DNA from: Hyphomicrobiales bacterium
GTDB lineage: Bacteria > Pseudomonadota > Alphaproteobacteria > Rhizobiales > Rhizobiaceae
DNA: 64,000 bases
Direction: 5' to 3'
NCBI GenBank assembly: GCA_900470285.1
Contig: UCAG01000002.1
Coordinates: 138,146-202,145, forward strand
Shown: positions 20,474 through 30,481 of the stretch, one piece after another
How the letters are laid out: each line of letters starts with the position of its first letter
Position numbering within the stretch: the stretch's first letter is position 1
Notes under the pieces: generated by a model
Seen by the model: only the letters and a program-made list of their open reading frames with translations
Told to the model about the DNA's origin: nothing
Database searches by the model: none
Translations under genes and position numbers: made by a program

Positions 20474-20517
20474 TAAAACGCCGCCGCTCATATTTTGACG
20501 GCGGCGTTTTTATTTTA
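20474..20517 (+). terminator. Intrinsic terminator after the IalB-like gene
   Basis: AAAACGCCGCCG and CGGCGGCGTTTT form a perfect 12-bp stem around an 11-base loop, followed by TATTTTAT. Confidence 0.9.
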
Positions 20518-20615
20518 TCCCGCTCTGCGGCTTGTTCCAAAGCCGCAAACTCGCCATATACAAAGAACAATAATCGTCCTGATACAGGACGCCGCCGCTG
20601 TTCCGGAGTAATTTT

Positions 20616-22043
20616 ATGAGTTCCACGACTTCCCGAAGCCTGATTGATGAATTCGATATCAGCCGTGATCAGGTTGAAAAACTGGTCTCACAATCGCTCC
20701 ACGGTAGTGAAGACGGTGAACTTTATCTGGAATATGCGGAATCTGAATCTCTGGTCTTTGATGATGGCCGCCTGAAAAACGGCGCGTTCAATCAGGGGCA
20801 AGGTTTTGGTCTGCGCTGCGTTTCCGGTGAAACGGTTGGTTATGCCCATTCCGGCGAACTGACCCATAGCGCCCTGCTCCGTGCAGCCGATGCGGCCTCT
20901 GCAATTTCGCGTAACGCAACAGGCAGTTATAGCGCGGCGCCAAATGGCACTAACCGCCACCTCTATACCGATGTGAACCCGCTGGGCTCTCCAACTTTCG
21001 ATGAAAAAGTCGTGCTACTCCAGCAGATTGACGGATATTTGCGTGCCAAAGACAGCAAAGTGCGTCAGGTCAGTGTCAGCATTGGCGGCTCTTGGCAGCA
21101 GGTAGAAATTCTGCGCGCTGATGGTCATTTTGTCCGCGATATCCGTCCGATGGTGCGCCTGTCGATTTCCGTCATGGCCGGTCAGGGCGACCGTCAGGAA
21201 TCCGGCTCCTATTCCATGGGTGGCCGCCGTCTGTTTGAGGATTTTATCGCAACCGGCTCATGGCAGCACGCGGCAGATGAAGCCCTGCGTCAGGCTCTCG
21301 TTAATCTTGAAGCCATCCCTGCTCCCGCCGGCACCTTCGACATCGTATTGTCCAATGGCTGGCCGGGTGTGATGCTGCATGAGGCAGTAGGCCATGGTCT
21401 TGAAGGTGATTTCAACCGCAAGAAACTCTCGGCCTTTGCAGGGCTCATGGGGCAGCAGGTTGCCGCTAAGGGCGTGACCGTGGTGGATGACGGCACCATC
21501 GCTGACCGTCGCGGCTCGCTGACCATTGATGATGAAGGCACACCGACCAACAGCACGGTACTGATCGACGACGGTAAGCTGGTCAATTATATGCAGGATC
21601 GTCAGAATGCCCGTCTGATGGGCATGCAGCCGACCGGTAATGGCCGCCGTGAATCCTATGCCCATGCACCGATGCCGCGCATGACCAATACGATGATGCT
21701 CTCCGGTGATAAAACACCGGAAGAAATTATCGCTTCTGTTAAAAAAGGCATCTATGCGGTGTCTTTCGGCGGTGGTCAGGTGGACATCACCTCCGGTAAA
21801 TTCGTATTTGGTTGCACCGAAGCCTATATGATTGAAGACGGTAAAGTCGGCGCACCGGTCAAAGGTGCCATGCTGATCGGCAACGGCCCAGATGCCATGC
21901 ATCGCGTGTCAATGATCGGCAATGACAGCAAGCTCGATAATGGCTCCGGCAATTGCGGTAAAGGCGGCCAGTGGGTGCCTGTTGGCGTTGGCCAGCCGCA
22001 TCTGCGTATGGATCAGATGACTGTTGGCGGAACCGCGGTATAA
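20616..22043 (+). CDS. tldD: Metalloprotease TldD
   Basis: TldD acts with TldE (PmbA) as a heterodimeric metalloprotease that unfolds and degrades peptides, for example in microcin maturation and CcdA turnover. 475 residues, normal length. The zinc motif HExxxH is seen as HEAVGH at residues 255-260, followed by GLEGDFNRK. The C-terminal GSGNCGKGGQWVPVGVGQP block is typical. The start follows TTCCGGAGTAATTTT. No tldE is seen in the window. An SDR gene starts three bases after its stop. Confidence 0.96.
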   Translation: MSSTTSRSLIDEFDISRDQVEKLVSQSLHGSEDGELYLEYAESESLVFDDGRLKNGAFNQGQGFGLRCVSGETVGYAHSGELTHSALLRAADAASAISRNATGSYSAAPNGTNRHLYTDVNPLGSPTFDEKVVLLQQIDGYLRAKDSKVRQVSVSIGGSWQQVEILRADGHFVRDIRPMVRLSISVMAGQGDRQESGSYSMGGRRLFEDFIATGSWQHAADEALRQALVNLEAIPAPAGTFDIVLSNGWPGVMLHEAVGHGLEGDFNRKKLSAFAGLMGQQVAAKGVTVVDDGTIADRRGSLTIDDEGTPTNSTVLIDDGKLVNYMQDRQNARLMGMQPTGNGRRESYAHAPMPRMTNTMMLSGDKTPEEIIASVKKGIYAVSFGGGQVDITSGKFVFGCTEAYMIEDGKVGAPVKGAMLIGNGPDAMHRVSMIGNDSKLDNGSGNCGKGGQWVPVGVGQPHLRMDQMTVGGTAV

Positions 22044-22045
22044 AC

Positions 22046-22795
22046 ATGAAAAATCTGAATGGTTTGACGACTGTTATCACCGGCTCCGGTCGTGGCCTTG
22101 GTGCTGCAATGGCGATGATGCTGGCGGATGCCGGTTGCAAGATTGTGCTCTGCGCTCGCAATCAGTCTGCGCTCAATGATATTGCCAGTCAGATTGAACA
22201 ACGGACAGGACTGCGCCCTGATCAGGTTGTGGTGGATCTGGCGGATAATGCCAGTATCAGCAGTGCAATTGCCCAGATCACAGAAAAATACGACACGGTT
22301 GATCTGCTGATTAATAATGGTGCGATGTGGCTGGAAGCCAGTGATGAACCGCATACGGAACAAGAAGTCTTCGGCACGATCAATGCAGCAGTCACCGGTA
22401 ATTTTCTGTTCACGCAAGGCCTGCTGCCACTGCTGAGAAACTCATCCAAACCGGATATTGTTACCATTGGTTCTATCAGCGCATTGCCGAATGCCCCGCT
22501 GCATAGTGTGGCTGTACCGTTTTATGCTGCGAAACATGCACAGGCAGCGATAGCAACAGGCTTACAGCAAATCCTGCGCGGCACGCCGGTGCGCTCACTC
22601 TGTGTGCATCCGCCATATCTGGATGATATTTCACCGGCTGATGCGGAATGGGATGCCATTCAGGAGCGCTCCAAAGGTGAGCGCGCGACCAACCGCGATG
22701 TATGTGAGGCGGTAATGTTTGCGATCACCCGACCGCGCCATATCACTCTGTCTTCGATCACAATTGATACGGATGAAGGCGGGTTGTTCGGCTGA
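22046..22795 (+). CDS. SDR family oxidoreductase
   Basis: 249 residues of the classical short-chain dehydrogenase fold. The NAD(P) loop is TGSGRGLG (residues 12-19), INNGAMW marks the NNAG position, and the catalytic serine (TIGSISALP) and YAAKHA (YxxxK) are present, so the enzyme should be active. Its substrate is unknown. The ATG is three bases after the tldD stop; there is no strong ribosome binding site, so translation is probably coupled to tldD. It is convergent with the rRNA methyltransferase gene, with only 18 bases between the stops. Confidence 0.9.
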   Translation: MKNLNGLTTVITGSGRGLGAAMAMMLADAGCKIVLCARNQSALNDIASQIEQRTGLRPDQVVVDLADNASISSAIAQITEKYDTVDLLINNGAMWLEASDEPHTEQEVFGTINAAVTGNFLFTQGLLPLLRNSSKPDIVTIGSISALPNAPLHSVAVPFYAAKHAQAAIATGLQQILRGTPVRSLCVHPPYLDDISPADAEWDAIQERSKGERATNRDVCEAVMFAITRPRHITLSSITIDTDEGGLFG

Positions 22796-22813
22796 ACACC
22801 CGCCCTCTCCTGA

Positions 22814-24043
22814 TTACTTTTTCGAGAGAAGTGCCACGGTTTCCACATGGGATGACCACAGAAACTGATCGACAGGAATGATCTTGTCGATCTTGTAGCC
22901 GCCCTTGACCAGAATGGCGAGGTCGCGCGCCAGTGTCACCGGATTACAGGAAACAGCCGCGACTTTGGGCACGGATGATTTGGCAATCTGCATTGCCTGT
23001 TCTTCAGCACCGGCACGCGGCGGATCAAAAACCACGCCCTGATAGGCATTGAGATCCTTATGCAGGATCGGACGGCGGAACAGATCGCGTCGCTCATGCG
23101 TGACCGGCTTTAGCCCCTGCACATGACGAATACCGCGATCCAGTGCGGCCAGTGCCGGTGCATCATTTTCCACCGCATGAACCGCCATGGTTTCAGCCAT
23201 ACGCAGTGCAAAAGTACCAACACCACAGAACAGGTCGGCCGCTCTTTTGACCTTTTTGAAATGACCGATCACCAGCGCAACCATGGCTTCTTCAGCTTCG
23301 ATTGTTGCCTGAAGGAAACTGCCGGACGGAATATTCACCGGCACTTTGCCAAAGGTAATCAATGGCTTTTTCGGTTCCAGAATAATCTCGCCGTCAACGC
23401 TGAGACGGGCAAAGCCCAGTTCCATCATCAAAGGTGTAAGAATACGGCGCGCCGCATCATCCGGTGTCGGGCAGCCGCTTGCAGCCAGATCAAGGCCGGA
23501 TTCCGTATCAGTAACCGTCAGTTTAAACGGCTTTGCACCATCGGCCAGATGAATAGCGACTTTGCGCAGATCATCCAGACGGGAGATAATCGCCGGAACT
23601 GTCACCGCACATTCAGAAATATTGATCAGCTCATGACTCTGGTGACGGTTAAAGCCGAGCAGCAAACCGGCTTCGGTTTTGCGGATAGCGAAAGTCGCAC
23701 GACGGCGGCTCTGCTGTGCGCATGGCACCAGCGGTGCAAGCTCATATTTCAAACCACGCCCGTCAAGGCTGGCTGCCACCAGTGAGCGCTTCCATGCCTG
23801 ATAGGCAGACATTTCCCAGTGCTGCAAGGCGCAACCGCCGCAGTCCTCAAAATGGCGGCAGGATGGTTCTACACGCTGTTCCGATGTTTCCAGCAATGCC
23901 ATCAGGCTGGCGCGGCTCTTATCCCGCGCAACATTGGCAACTTCACCTGGCAAGGTAAAAGGCACAAAAACCTGACCATCCGGCAGCTGGGCAATACCAT
24001 CACCACCGGCACCCATCGCATTAATTGTAACACGCAAACTCAT
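22814..24043 (-). CDS. Class I RNA (uracil-C5) methyltransferase, RlmD/TrmA family
   Basis: Methylates C5 of a uridine in 23S rRNA or tRNA using SAM. 409 residues: a TRAM-like N-terminal domain (about 1-50), a 4Fe-4S cluster site with Cys62, Cys68 and Cys71 (CRHFEDCGGC), a SAM-binding FCGVGTFAL motif, and the catalytic cysteine in VSCNPVTLARD. The ATG overlaps the tlyA stop by one base (TGATG), so the two rRNA-modifying enzymes are co-translated. Whether it is RlmD, RlmC or TrmA cannot be told from sequence alone. Confidence 0.92.
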   Translation of the reverse strand: MSLRVTINAMGAGGDGIAQLPDGQVFVPFTLPGEVANVARDKSRASLMALLETSEQRVEPSCRHFEDCGGCALQHWEMSAYQAWKRSLVAASLDGRGLKYELAPLVPCAQQSRRRATFAIRKTEAGLLLGFNRHQSHELINISECAVTVPAIISRLDDLRKVAIHLADGAKPFKLTVTDTESGLDLAASGCPTPDDAARRILTPLMMELGFARLSVDGEIILEPKKPLITFGKVPVNIPSGSFLQATIEAEEAMVALVIGHFKKVKRAADLFCGVGTFALRMAETMAVHAVENDAPALAALDRGIRHVQGLKPVTHERRDLFRRPILHKDLNAYQGVVFDPPRAGAEEQAMQIAKSSVPKVAAVSCNPVTLARDLAILVKGGYKIDKIIPVDQFLWSSHVETVALLSKK

Positions 24044-24822
24044 CAAACATCGTCCTTCGCGGCGGCAGCTTTGTTCTTCCTGCCTGCCAAAATATATTCC
24101 TGATTGCCGTCACCACCGGTAATCGGTGAGGCACAAAATCCTAAAGCCTGCCAGCCGGATTGCTCATTGAGCCATGCCTGCAAATTCTGCGCAATCTTCT
24201 CACCCTGCGACGGGTCTTTGAGAATGCCACCCTTGCCGATTGCCTCGCGACCAGCTTCGAATTGCGGTTTCACCAACAGCAGACACCAGCCACCATCGGC
24301 ACAAAAGGCAAGTGCGTTAGGCAATGCCAGTTTCAACGAGATAAAGCTGACATCCGAGACAACAATCTCAACCTTGCGTTCTTGCAAATGACTCACATCC
24401 AGCACACGGGCATTCAGCCCTTCGAGATTGGTAACGCGTTTATCGCCGCGCAAAGTCTCATGCAACTGGTCATGGCCGACATCGACGCAGATCACATGCT
24501 CTGCACCGCGCTCGAGCAGCACTTGTGTGAAACCACCGGTGGATGCCCCGATATCCAGCGCCGTCTTACCCTCAACCTCAAAACCAAAATGATCGAGCGC
24601 AGCCGTCAGTTTCAGCGCCGCACGGGAGACAAAACGGCTCGCCGGATCATCCACCGCTAATTCGGCCTGTGCCGTTACGATCTGACCGGCTTTTGTGACA
24701 ACCTGACCATTCACGCGCACGGTGCCACGCGCTATCGCATCGCGGGCACGCGAGCGCGAGGCAAACAACCCGCGCTCCACCAGCGCCTGATCAAGGCGTA
24801 TCTTATCTGTATTTTCACTCAT
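24043..24822 (-). CDS. tlyA: TlyA family rRNA 2'-O-methyltransferase
   Basis: 259 residues: an N-terminal S4 RNA-binding domain (about 8-68; RLDQALVERGLFASRSRA, then ARGTVRVNG) followed by an FtsJ-like methyltransferase fold with the SAM motif ALDIGASTGGFTQVLLERGA. In mycobacteria, TlyA methylates ribose in 16S and 23S rRNA; older annotation as hemolysin is misleading. ATG follows GAGGCAGC. The order dxs, tlyA, methyltransferase on one strand is widespread in Hyphomicrobiales. Confidence 0.94.
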   Translation of the reverse strand: MSENTDKIRLDQALVERGLFASRSRARDAIARGTVRVNGQVVTKAGQIVTAQAELAVDDPASRFVSRAALKLTAALDHFGFEVEGKTALDIGASTGGFTQVLLERGAEHVICVDVGHDQLHETLRGDKRVTNLEGLNARVLDVSHLQERKVEIVVSDVSFISLKLALPNALAFCADGGWCLLLVKPQFEAGREAIGKGGILKDPSQGEKIAQNLQAWLNEQSGWQALGFCASPITGGDGNQEYILAGRKNKAAAAKDDV

Positions 24823-24906
24823 GCTGCCTCAATGAAGGAGACAGCAGCTTAGCGCAAGGTGTTTTATCCGCGCATGTCGATCAAGATGGCAAAGCCTGCC
24901 AGCAGA

Positions 24907-26847
24907 TTATGCCCGCAGTCCGCCTCCTGCCTCACCGGTCAGCACATCGCGGCCGAGCGCTGCAAAGGCAGCCCGCACGATGCCTGTACTATCCAAGCCT
25001 GCACCGGCATACATCGCCTCAGGCTTGGCATGATCCAGAAATGCATCCGGCAAAGTCAGCGTGCGAACACGCAGACCGTGATCCAGCGCCCCTTCATTGC
25101 TGAGATAATGCAACACCTGGGCACCAAAGCCACCAGTTGCACCCTCTTCAATTGTCAGAAGCACCTGATGTTCTTTAGCAAGACGGCGGATCAGATCATG
25201 ATCCAGCGGCTTGGCAAAACGCGCATCGGCAACAGTGGTGGAAAGACCTGCTGCATCCAGCTCATCAGCAGCAGCCAAACATTCCTGCAACCGCGCACCG
25301 AAGCTCAAAATCGCGATCTTGCTGCCTTCGCGGACAATCCGGCCTTTGCCGATTTCCAGAACAGTACCACGCTCCGGCAGATCAACACCCACACCATCGC
25401 CACGCGGATAGCGGAACGAGATCGGCCCTTCTTCATATTCCGCAGCAGTGCGCACCATATGCACCAGCTCGGCTTCATCCGATGCGGCCATCACCACAAA
25501 ACCCGGCAAATTGCTCAGGAAGGCAGTATCAAAACTGCCCGCATGAGTGGCACCATCCGCACCGACGACACCGGCACGGTCAATCGCAAAACGTACCGGC
25601 AGATGCTGGATCGCCACATCATGCACCACCTGATCATAGGCACGTTGCAGGAAGGTGGAATAAATCGCTGCAAAGGGCTTCAAACCTTCTGCTGCCAGAC
25701 CAGCGGCAAAAGTCACCGCATGCTGCTCTGCCATGCCGACATCGAAAGTCCGTTTCGGAAATGCCTGCCCGAAAAGATTAAGCCCTGTTCCGTCTGGCAT
25801 AGCCGCAGTCACAGCCACAACCTTCTCGTCATGACGCGCTTCTTCAATCAGCGCATTGGCAAAGACTTTTGTATAGCTCGGCGCATTTGCAGGCGGCTTT
25901 GACTGCTTGCCGGTAATGACATCAAACTTGTTAACGCCGTGATATTTATCGGCTGCGGCTTCCGCAGGGGCGTAACCTTTGCCCTTCTGGGTTATCACAT
26001 GCACCAAGACAGGCCCGTCAACATTATCGCGGATATTGGTTAGCACCGGCAGCAGATGATCGAGATTATGACCATCCACAGGGCCGACATAATACATGCC
26101 TAGCTCTTCAAACATTGTGCCGCCAGCCCAGAAGCCACGGGCAAATTCTTCCGTCTTACGGGCTTTATCCTGAAAGAATTTCGGCAGCTTCTTACTGATC
26201 TGCTTGGCCATCTCGCGCAAGTTTCGATAAGTCGGCCCCGAGACCAGACGCGCAAGATAGGCGCTCATCGCACCGGTCGGCGGTGCAATCGACATATCAT
26301 TATCGTTGAGAATAACGATCAGACGGGCATCCAGCGCACCGGCATTATTCATCGCCTCATAGGCCATACCGGCGGACATGGAACCGTCACCGATCACTGC
26401 AATGACATTGCGCTTCTCACCTTTGAGTTCGCTTGCCACAGACATGCCAAGACCTGCGGAAATCGAGGTGGACGCGTGGCCGGTGCCGAAATCGTCATAT
26501 TCACTTTCAGCACGTTTAGTGAAACCGGACAGACCGCCTTCCTGACGAATGGTCGACATGCGCTCACGGCGTCCGGTCAGAATTTTATGCGGATAGGTTT
26601 GGTGCCCCACATCCCATATCAGGCGATCATTCGGTGTATCGAACAGATAATGCAGCGCCACAGTGAGTTCGACCACACCAAGACTAGAGCCAAGATGACC
26701 GCCTGTGCGTGACACCACATCAATCAGATCGGCACGCAATTCTTCAGTCAGTTGCGGTAATTGCGCAGGCGCAAGCTTTCGCAAATCTTCCGGCAAATGC
26801 ACCTGATCCAGCAACGGTGTGTGCAACTTGTTATTAAAACCGGTCAT
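24907..26847 (-). CDS. dxs: 1-deoxy-D-xylulose-5-phosphate synthase
   Basis: The first and rate-limiting enzyme of the MEP isoprenoid pathway, condensing pyruvate and glyceraldehyde 3-phosphate with thiamine diphosphate. 646 residues, full length. Thiamine-binding features: [11 protein letters not shown], the [18 protein letters not shown] motif and [12 protein letters not shown]; the transketolase domain has [15 protein letters not shown] and [18 protein letters not shown] follows AAGGTTTTCCAG. In many relatives xseB is directly upstream; here five other genes (26953-30150) intervene, of both orientations. Confidence 0.98.
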   Translation of the reverse strand: MTGFNNKLHTPLLDQVHLPEDLRKLAPAQLPQLTEELRADLIDVVSRTGGHLGSSLGVVELTVALHYLFDTPNDRLIWDVGHQTYPHKILTGRRERMSTIRQEGGLSGFTKRAESEYDDFGTGHASTSISAGLGMSVASELKGEKRNVIAVIGDGSMSAGMAYEAMNNAGALDARLIVILNDNDMSIAPPTGAMSAYLARLVSGPTYRNLREMAKQISKKLPKFFQDKARKTEEFARGFWAGGTMFEELGMYYVGPVDGHNLDHLLPVLTNIRDNVDGPVLVHVITQKGKGYAPAEAAADKYHGVNKFDVITGKQSKPPANAPSYTKVFANALIEEARHDEKVVAVTAAMPDGTGLNLFGQAFPKRTFDVGMAEQHAVTFAAGLAAEGLKPFAAIYSTFLQRAYDQVVHDVAIQHLPVRFAIDRAGVVGADGATHAGSFDTAFLSNLPGFVVMAASDEAELVHMVRTAAEYEEGPISFRYPRGDGVGVDLPERGTVLEIGKGRIVREGSKIAILSFGARLQECLAAADELDAAGLSTTVADARFAKPLDHDLIRRLAKEHQVLLTIEEGATGGFGAQVLHYLSNEGALDHGLRVRTLTLPDAFLDHAKPEAMYAGAGLDSTGIVRAAFAALGRDVLTGEAGGGLRA

Positions 26848-26952
26848 CTGGAAAACCTTATTATTCTATGGACAGTTCAGGGCAGACAGAAACATATTTA
26901 AAAGGCTTTGTTTCCCATCTGCCGGTCATTTGCAATCAACTATTTCAAATAG

Positions 26953-27888
26953 TTATTCGGGAAGCGGGATAAATTCCTCCGCATCGCCCGGCACAATATC
27001 AAAGCGACGGCTGCGCCACTCTTCCTTTGCCTGTTCAATACGTTCTTTTGATGATGAAACGAAATTCCACCAGATATAACGGCGGCTATCCATCGCCTCA
27101 CCACCGAAGACCATGATCTGTGCACCTTCAGTCGCAAAATTTTGCGGCACGGCTTCAATCACAATATCATCGCCCTGCCGGAATGCCAGCAGCTGATTAT
27201 CGGTAAATACTTCTCCGGCGATACGCACTGCACCGCTCAGGATATAAATCGCCCGCTCTTCCTGCACGGCAGGTAAATGGAATTTACCGCCCGCTTCGAT
27301 AAATACATCGGCATAAAGTGTTTCGCTATAAGTCGGCACATTGGACTTCAATCCGTGCATATCGCCGATCATCAGACGCATGCGGAATTCTTTTTCCGCC
27401 AGCCACGGCAATTGCTGCACCGTATGATTACTGAATTCCGGCGCCATATTTTCAGAGCGTTCAGGCAAAGCAACCCATGTCTGCACACCAGAGATAGCCA
27501 GCGGCGATCCGCGCATTTCTTCCGGCGTGCGTTCTGAGTGCACAATGCCGCGTCCCGCAGTCATCAAATTGACTTCACCGGGATTAATCACCTGCTCGGT
27601 GCCCAGACTGTCACGATGACGGATATTGCCGTCCAGAAGATAAGTAACAGTTGAAAGGCCGATATGCGGATGCGGTGCCACATCCAGCGCTTGCCCTGCC
27701 CGTAATATAGCAGGCCCCATCCGGTCGAAAAAGATAAATGGCCCGACGAGACGACGCTTGGATGTCGGCAAAGCTCGGCGCACCTGCAAGCCGCCTACTT
27801 CACTGGTGCGCGGAATAATCAGCGTTTCAATTACATCAATCGACTGATGATCACCGGGAACCGGATCCTGACCGGGAAAGAAGCTCAC
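26953..27888 (-). CDS. Pirin family protein (first copy)
   Basis: A 311-residue bicupin of the pirin family. The metal-binding residues are visible: HPHIGLSTVTY, then HRDSLG, and HSERTPEEM, corresponding to the three histidines and one glutamate of human pirin. Pirins may act as quercetinases or as redox-dependent regulators; the role here is unknown. It starts at GTG after AAAGGACAGATTT. A second, different pirin (57046-57927) lies in the same window. It sits between dxs and the YidB-like gene, in a segment that looks inserted into the usual xseB-dxs neighbourhood. Confidence 0.92.
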   Translation of the reverse strand: MSFFPGQDPVPGDHQSIDVIETLIIPRTSEVGGLQVRRALPTSKRRLVGPFIFFDRMGPAILRAGQALDVAPHPHIGLSTVTYLLDGNIRHRDSLGTEQVINPGEVNLMTAGRGIVHSERTPEEMRGSPLAISGVQTWVALPERSENMAPEFSNHTVQQLPWLAEKEFRMRLMIGDMHGLKSNVPTYSETLYADVFIEAGGKFHLPAVQEERAIYILSGAVRIAGEVFTDNQLLAFRQGDDIVIEAVPQNFATEGAQIMVFGGEAMDSRRYIWWNFVSSSKERIEQAKEEWRSRRFDIVPGDAEEFIPLPE

Positions 27889-28044
27889 AAATCTGTCCTT
27901 TCAGAAACAATGAAACGCGTAGTCGAAGCATTGCCAGCTCAAACTGAGCCATTGAAATGCCTGATCTATTGGCTTTCACCCGTATCCCGCACCAAAGTCT
28001 GCTGCAGATTTTCGGAATGCACTTCAGATAACATATCATAAAAT

Positions 28045-28080
28045 AAGAAATGTCCGGAGTTTTACATCCGGACATTTCAT
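28045..28080. terminator. Hairpin after the YidB-like gene
   Basis: GAAATGTCCGGA and TCCGGACATTTC form a perfect 12-bp stem with an 8-base loop; on the minus strand TTATTTTAT follows. It terminates the YidB-like gene before the pirin gene. Confidence 0.8.
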
Positions 28081-28117
28081 CACAAATCAGTCAGACGAGA
28101 CCGGATATAACCGCTCG

Positions 28118-28762
28118 TTATTTCTGGCCAAGCATTTTCAGCAATTGCTGCATATCCGGCACCTGACCATTCGCTGTCAGCTTGTCAACAATACCCGGCA
28201 ATGCTGCGGAAAGCTCTGCCAGCAAATCCTGCTCACTGACACCCGTCTGACGGGCAATATCCGAAATTGTGTTTTTACCAATGGCATTGCCAAGCTGATC
28301 CGGTTCGATCGACGCATTACTGCCGGAACCAACCCAGCTATCAACTTTATCCGCATGACCAGCCTGTGTAAGCTGCTCAAGCAGACCGCCTAAACCGCCA
28401 CCAAGTCCACCACCGCTGCCGGTCTGTCCGGCTTGTCCTGCGGTTGTGCCACCCAGAACACCGCCAAGCAAGCCGCCAAGAACACTGCCGAGACCACCAA
28501 GGCCACCAGCCTGTGAATCTGCCTGCGTGCCTGCCGGAGCATTCGCCTGCTGTCCGCCGCCGAACACACTGCCCAGAAGATCGCCGAGGCCGCCACCGGA
28601 TGCAGCCTGATCCGGCGCATTCACCTGAGGCTGTTCATTATCATCGGATTTACCGCTGAACATACGCCCGACAAGCAATGCACCAAGTGCAATCAGAACC
28701 GGCTTGGTCAGACTACCGCCCGGAACCGGCTCATTAGAACCATCATTATTAAAAATGCCCAT
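28118..28762 (-). CDS. YidB-like DUF937 protein
   Basis: 214 residues: a short start (MGIFNNDGS), a hydrophobic stretch (about 21-33), a long low-complexity Gly/Gln/Ala-rich middle (about 55-130), and a C-terminal helical DUF937 domain (QLTQAGHADKVDSWVGSGSN to the end) typical of E. coli YidB. Function unknown. The start chosen follows a near-perfect Shine-Dalgarno sequence (GGAGGAAG); the longer frame to 28816 has none. Confidence 0.85.
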   Translation of the reverse strand: MGIFNNDGSNEPVPGGSLTKPVLIALGALLVGRMFSGKSDDNEQPQVNAPDQAASGGGLGDLLGSVFGGGQQANAPAGTQADSQAGGLGGLGSVLGGLLGGVLGGTTAGQAGQTGSGGGLGGGLGGLLEQLTQAGHADKVDSWVGSGSNASIEPDQLGNAIGKNTISDIARQTGVSEQDLLAELSAALPGIVDKLTANGQVPDMQQLLKMLGQK

Positions 28763-29024
28763 CGAAGACTTCCTCCAAACCTGCTGAAATGCCGGATACT
28801 TAGCAACATCGCGCAAAAATATTCAGTTGGCAAGATTGTCACTTGCCAAGCATGTAATGATATGGGAGCGTTTTACCGAGTTTCCAGAGCCAGCCTCATG
28901 AATTTGCCAGCACGTGAATTTAATTGATGGTCTGCGTTCCGGTTTCTTTGATTTTCGCATTCTTGCAGCGCCGGATGTGATCTGTCTCTGTAGAATGCTT
29001 TTTTTGCGAAACGGAGAACATACA

Positions 29025-29285
29025 ATGTCAGTTATCAGCTGGATTATTCTCGGTCTCATTGCCGGTTTTATCGGCAGCAAAATCGTCAACAAAAGCGGTC
29101 AGGGCATGCTGATGGATATTGTCCTCGGCATTGTCGGCGCGGTTATCGGCGGTGTTATTTTCAATTTCTTCGGAGCGGCGGGTGTTACCGGCCTGAATAT
29201 TTACAGCCTGATTGTTTCCGTAATCGGTGCGGTAGTCGTGTTGTTCCTTTATCACGCAATCAGCGGCCAGAAGCAGCTGCGATAA
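29025..29285 (+). CDS. GlsB/YeaQ/YmgE family membrane protein
   Basis: 86 residues with three helices and the glycine-rich pattern of transglycosylase-associated proteins (WIILGLIAGFIGSKIV, then DIVLGIVGAVIGGVIFNFFG). These small inner-membrane proteins are often stress-induced, but no biochemical function is established. The ATG follows ACGGAGAACATACA; the frame extends to 28914 without a better start. It starts a short plus-strand group with the DedA and SH3 genes. Confidence 0.88.
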   Translation: MSVISWIILGLIAGFIGSKIVNKSGQGMLMDIVLGIVGAVIGGVIFNFFGAAGVTGLNIYSLIVSVIGAVVVLFLYHAISGQKQLR

Positions 29286-29303
29286 ACATAAACAGGCACG
29301 AAT

Positions 29304-29801
29304 ATGCATTGGGTTGAGCCATATATTGCCGCTTATGGCTCAATCGTTTTGTTTATCATCATTTATTTTGAAAGTTTCGGTGCGCCGGTACCGGGAGAGA
29401 CATTGCTTATTGCTGCATCCCTGCTGGCGCAGCAAGGTACCCTGTCTTTGCCGGTTATGTTGCTCGCAGTGTTTCTGGGTGCAATACTGGGCGACAGCAC
29501 AGGTTATCTGATCGGCCATTTTGGCGGTCGGAAAATTCTGATCCGCTTCGGCCCCTATATCAAACTGACACCGGAACGGCTGGAGCAATTCGAAAAATTG
29601 TTTGAAAAATACGGCAGCGGCATTGTCATCACTGCGCGCTTCTTTGCTATTTTGCGCCAGCTCAATGGTATCATGGCCGGTACTTTAAAGATGCACTGGC
29701 TGAAATTTGTCTCCGCCAATATTATCGGTGCGGCACTGTGGACTTTAGTCTGGGGTGCAGGTCCCTATTTTTTCAGCGCCTTTTTTCGCTCTCTCTTATA
29801 A
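29304..29801 (+). CDS. DedA family membrane protein
   Basis: 165 residues, short for the family but with the core intact: YFESFGAPVPGETLLIAASLLA, GAILGDSTGYLIGHFGGRK (the conserved glycine motif), and the arginine-containing ITARFFAILRQLNGIMAG. DedA proteins help recycle undecaprenyl phosphate or flip lipids at the inner membrane. It starts 18 bases after the YeaQ-like stop and is probably co-transcribed. It may equally be called a SNARE-associated (VTT domain) protein. Confidence 0.9.
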   Translation: MHWVEPYIAAYGSIVLFIIIYFESFGAPVPGETLLIAASLLAQQGTLSLPVMLLAVFLGAILGDSTGYLIGHFGGRKILIRFGPYIKLTPERLEQFEKLFEKYGSGIVITARFFAILRQLNGIMAGTLKMHWLKFVSANIIGAALWTLVWGAGPYFFSAFFRSLL

Positions 29802-29811
29802 GAAAATAATC

Positions 29812-30150
29812 ATGATCCACAGAACAGTCACTGCAGACCACCAAGCCAGCTATCCCGATCCGATCAGTGTCCGGCAAGGCGATGTCTTGCAGCTCACGGG
29901 AGAAGAATATGATTGGGACGGGCATTTATGGCTTTGGGCAATCAATACGCAGGGCAAAACCGGTTGGATTCCAGACACATTAGTGAGCCGCACAGCTGGC
30001 GGCTTCTTTGCCAATAAAGATTATTCAGCAATGGAGCTGTCCTGCGAGGCAGGACAGATATTGGAGAGTTTTGAAACCACACATGGCTGGGCATGGTGCC
30101 GCTCACTAAGCGGCAATGAAGGCTGGGTGCCCCTTAAAAATCTCTCATGA
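29812..30150 (+). CDS. Small protein with tandem SH3-like domains
   Basis: 112 residues without a signal peptide. Two SH3-type repeats can be read: one ending in GKTGWIPDTLV (about 1-58) and one ending in GNEGWVPLKNLS (about 64-112), both with the WxP signature of the fold. It probably binds a protein or peptide in the cytoplasm; partner unknown. The ATG is ten bases after the dedA stop with only a weak AAGAA upstream, so translation may depend on dedA. An upstream in-frame start at 29755 lies inside dedA. Confidence 0.75.
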   Translation: MIHRTVTADHQASYPDPISVRQGDVLQLTGEEYDWDGHLWLWAINTQGKTGWIPDTLVSRTAGGFFANKDYSAMELSCEAGQILESFETTHGWAWCRSLSGNEGWVPLKNLS

Positions 30151-30208
30151 TACAACAATGCCTCATCTGTGAGGATGAGGCATGAAAATGCAACCATTTT
30201 GAAAAGAC

Positions 30209-30478
30209 TTATTCTGGATCAAGCGGCTCGGTACCAGTTGGCTGACCGTCGCGGTTGAGTTTAATCTTCTCAACCTTATCCTCTGCCGATTGCAGCAATT
30301 TCTCGCAATGATTTTTCAGCGCTTCACCGCGCTCATAAATCAGGATCGATTTTTCCAGAGGCACATCACCGCGTTCCAGATCATCAACAATTGTTTCCAG
30401 CTGCTTGAGCGCCTGTTCGAAGCTCATGACAGCAATATCGTCATTGGAAGCTGGTCCGGTGGTGTTCGGCTCGGTCAT
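30209..30478 (-). CDS. xseB: Exodeoxyribonuclease VII small subunit
   Basis: 89 residues, the usual length. The family core [20 protein letters not shown] is followed by [23 protein letters not shown]. It pairs with XseA to degrade single-stranded DNA to oligonucleotides; xseA is not in the window. ATG follows AAAGGATAAATT and is three bases from the stop of the HDAC-like gene, so the two are co-transcribed. Confidence 0.94.
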   Translation of the reverse strand: MTEPNTTGPASNDDIAVMSFEQALKQLETIVDDLERGDVPLEKSILIYERGEALKNHCEKLLQSAEDKVEKIKLNRDGQPTGTEPLDPE

Positions 30479-30481
30479 AAT

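Noticed and set aside
24859-25902. 347-codon plus-strand frame opposite dxs
   Set aside because: Same reason: dxs motifs are complete on the other strand, and the antisense product matches nothing I know.
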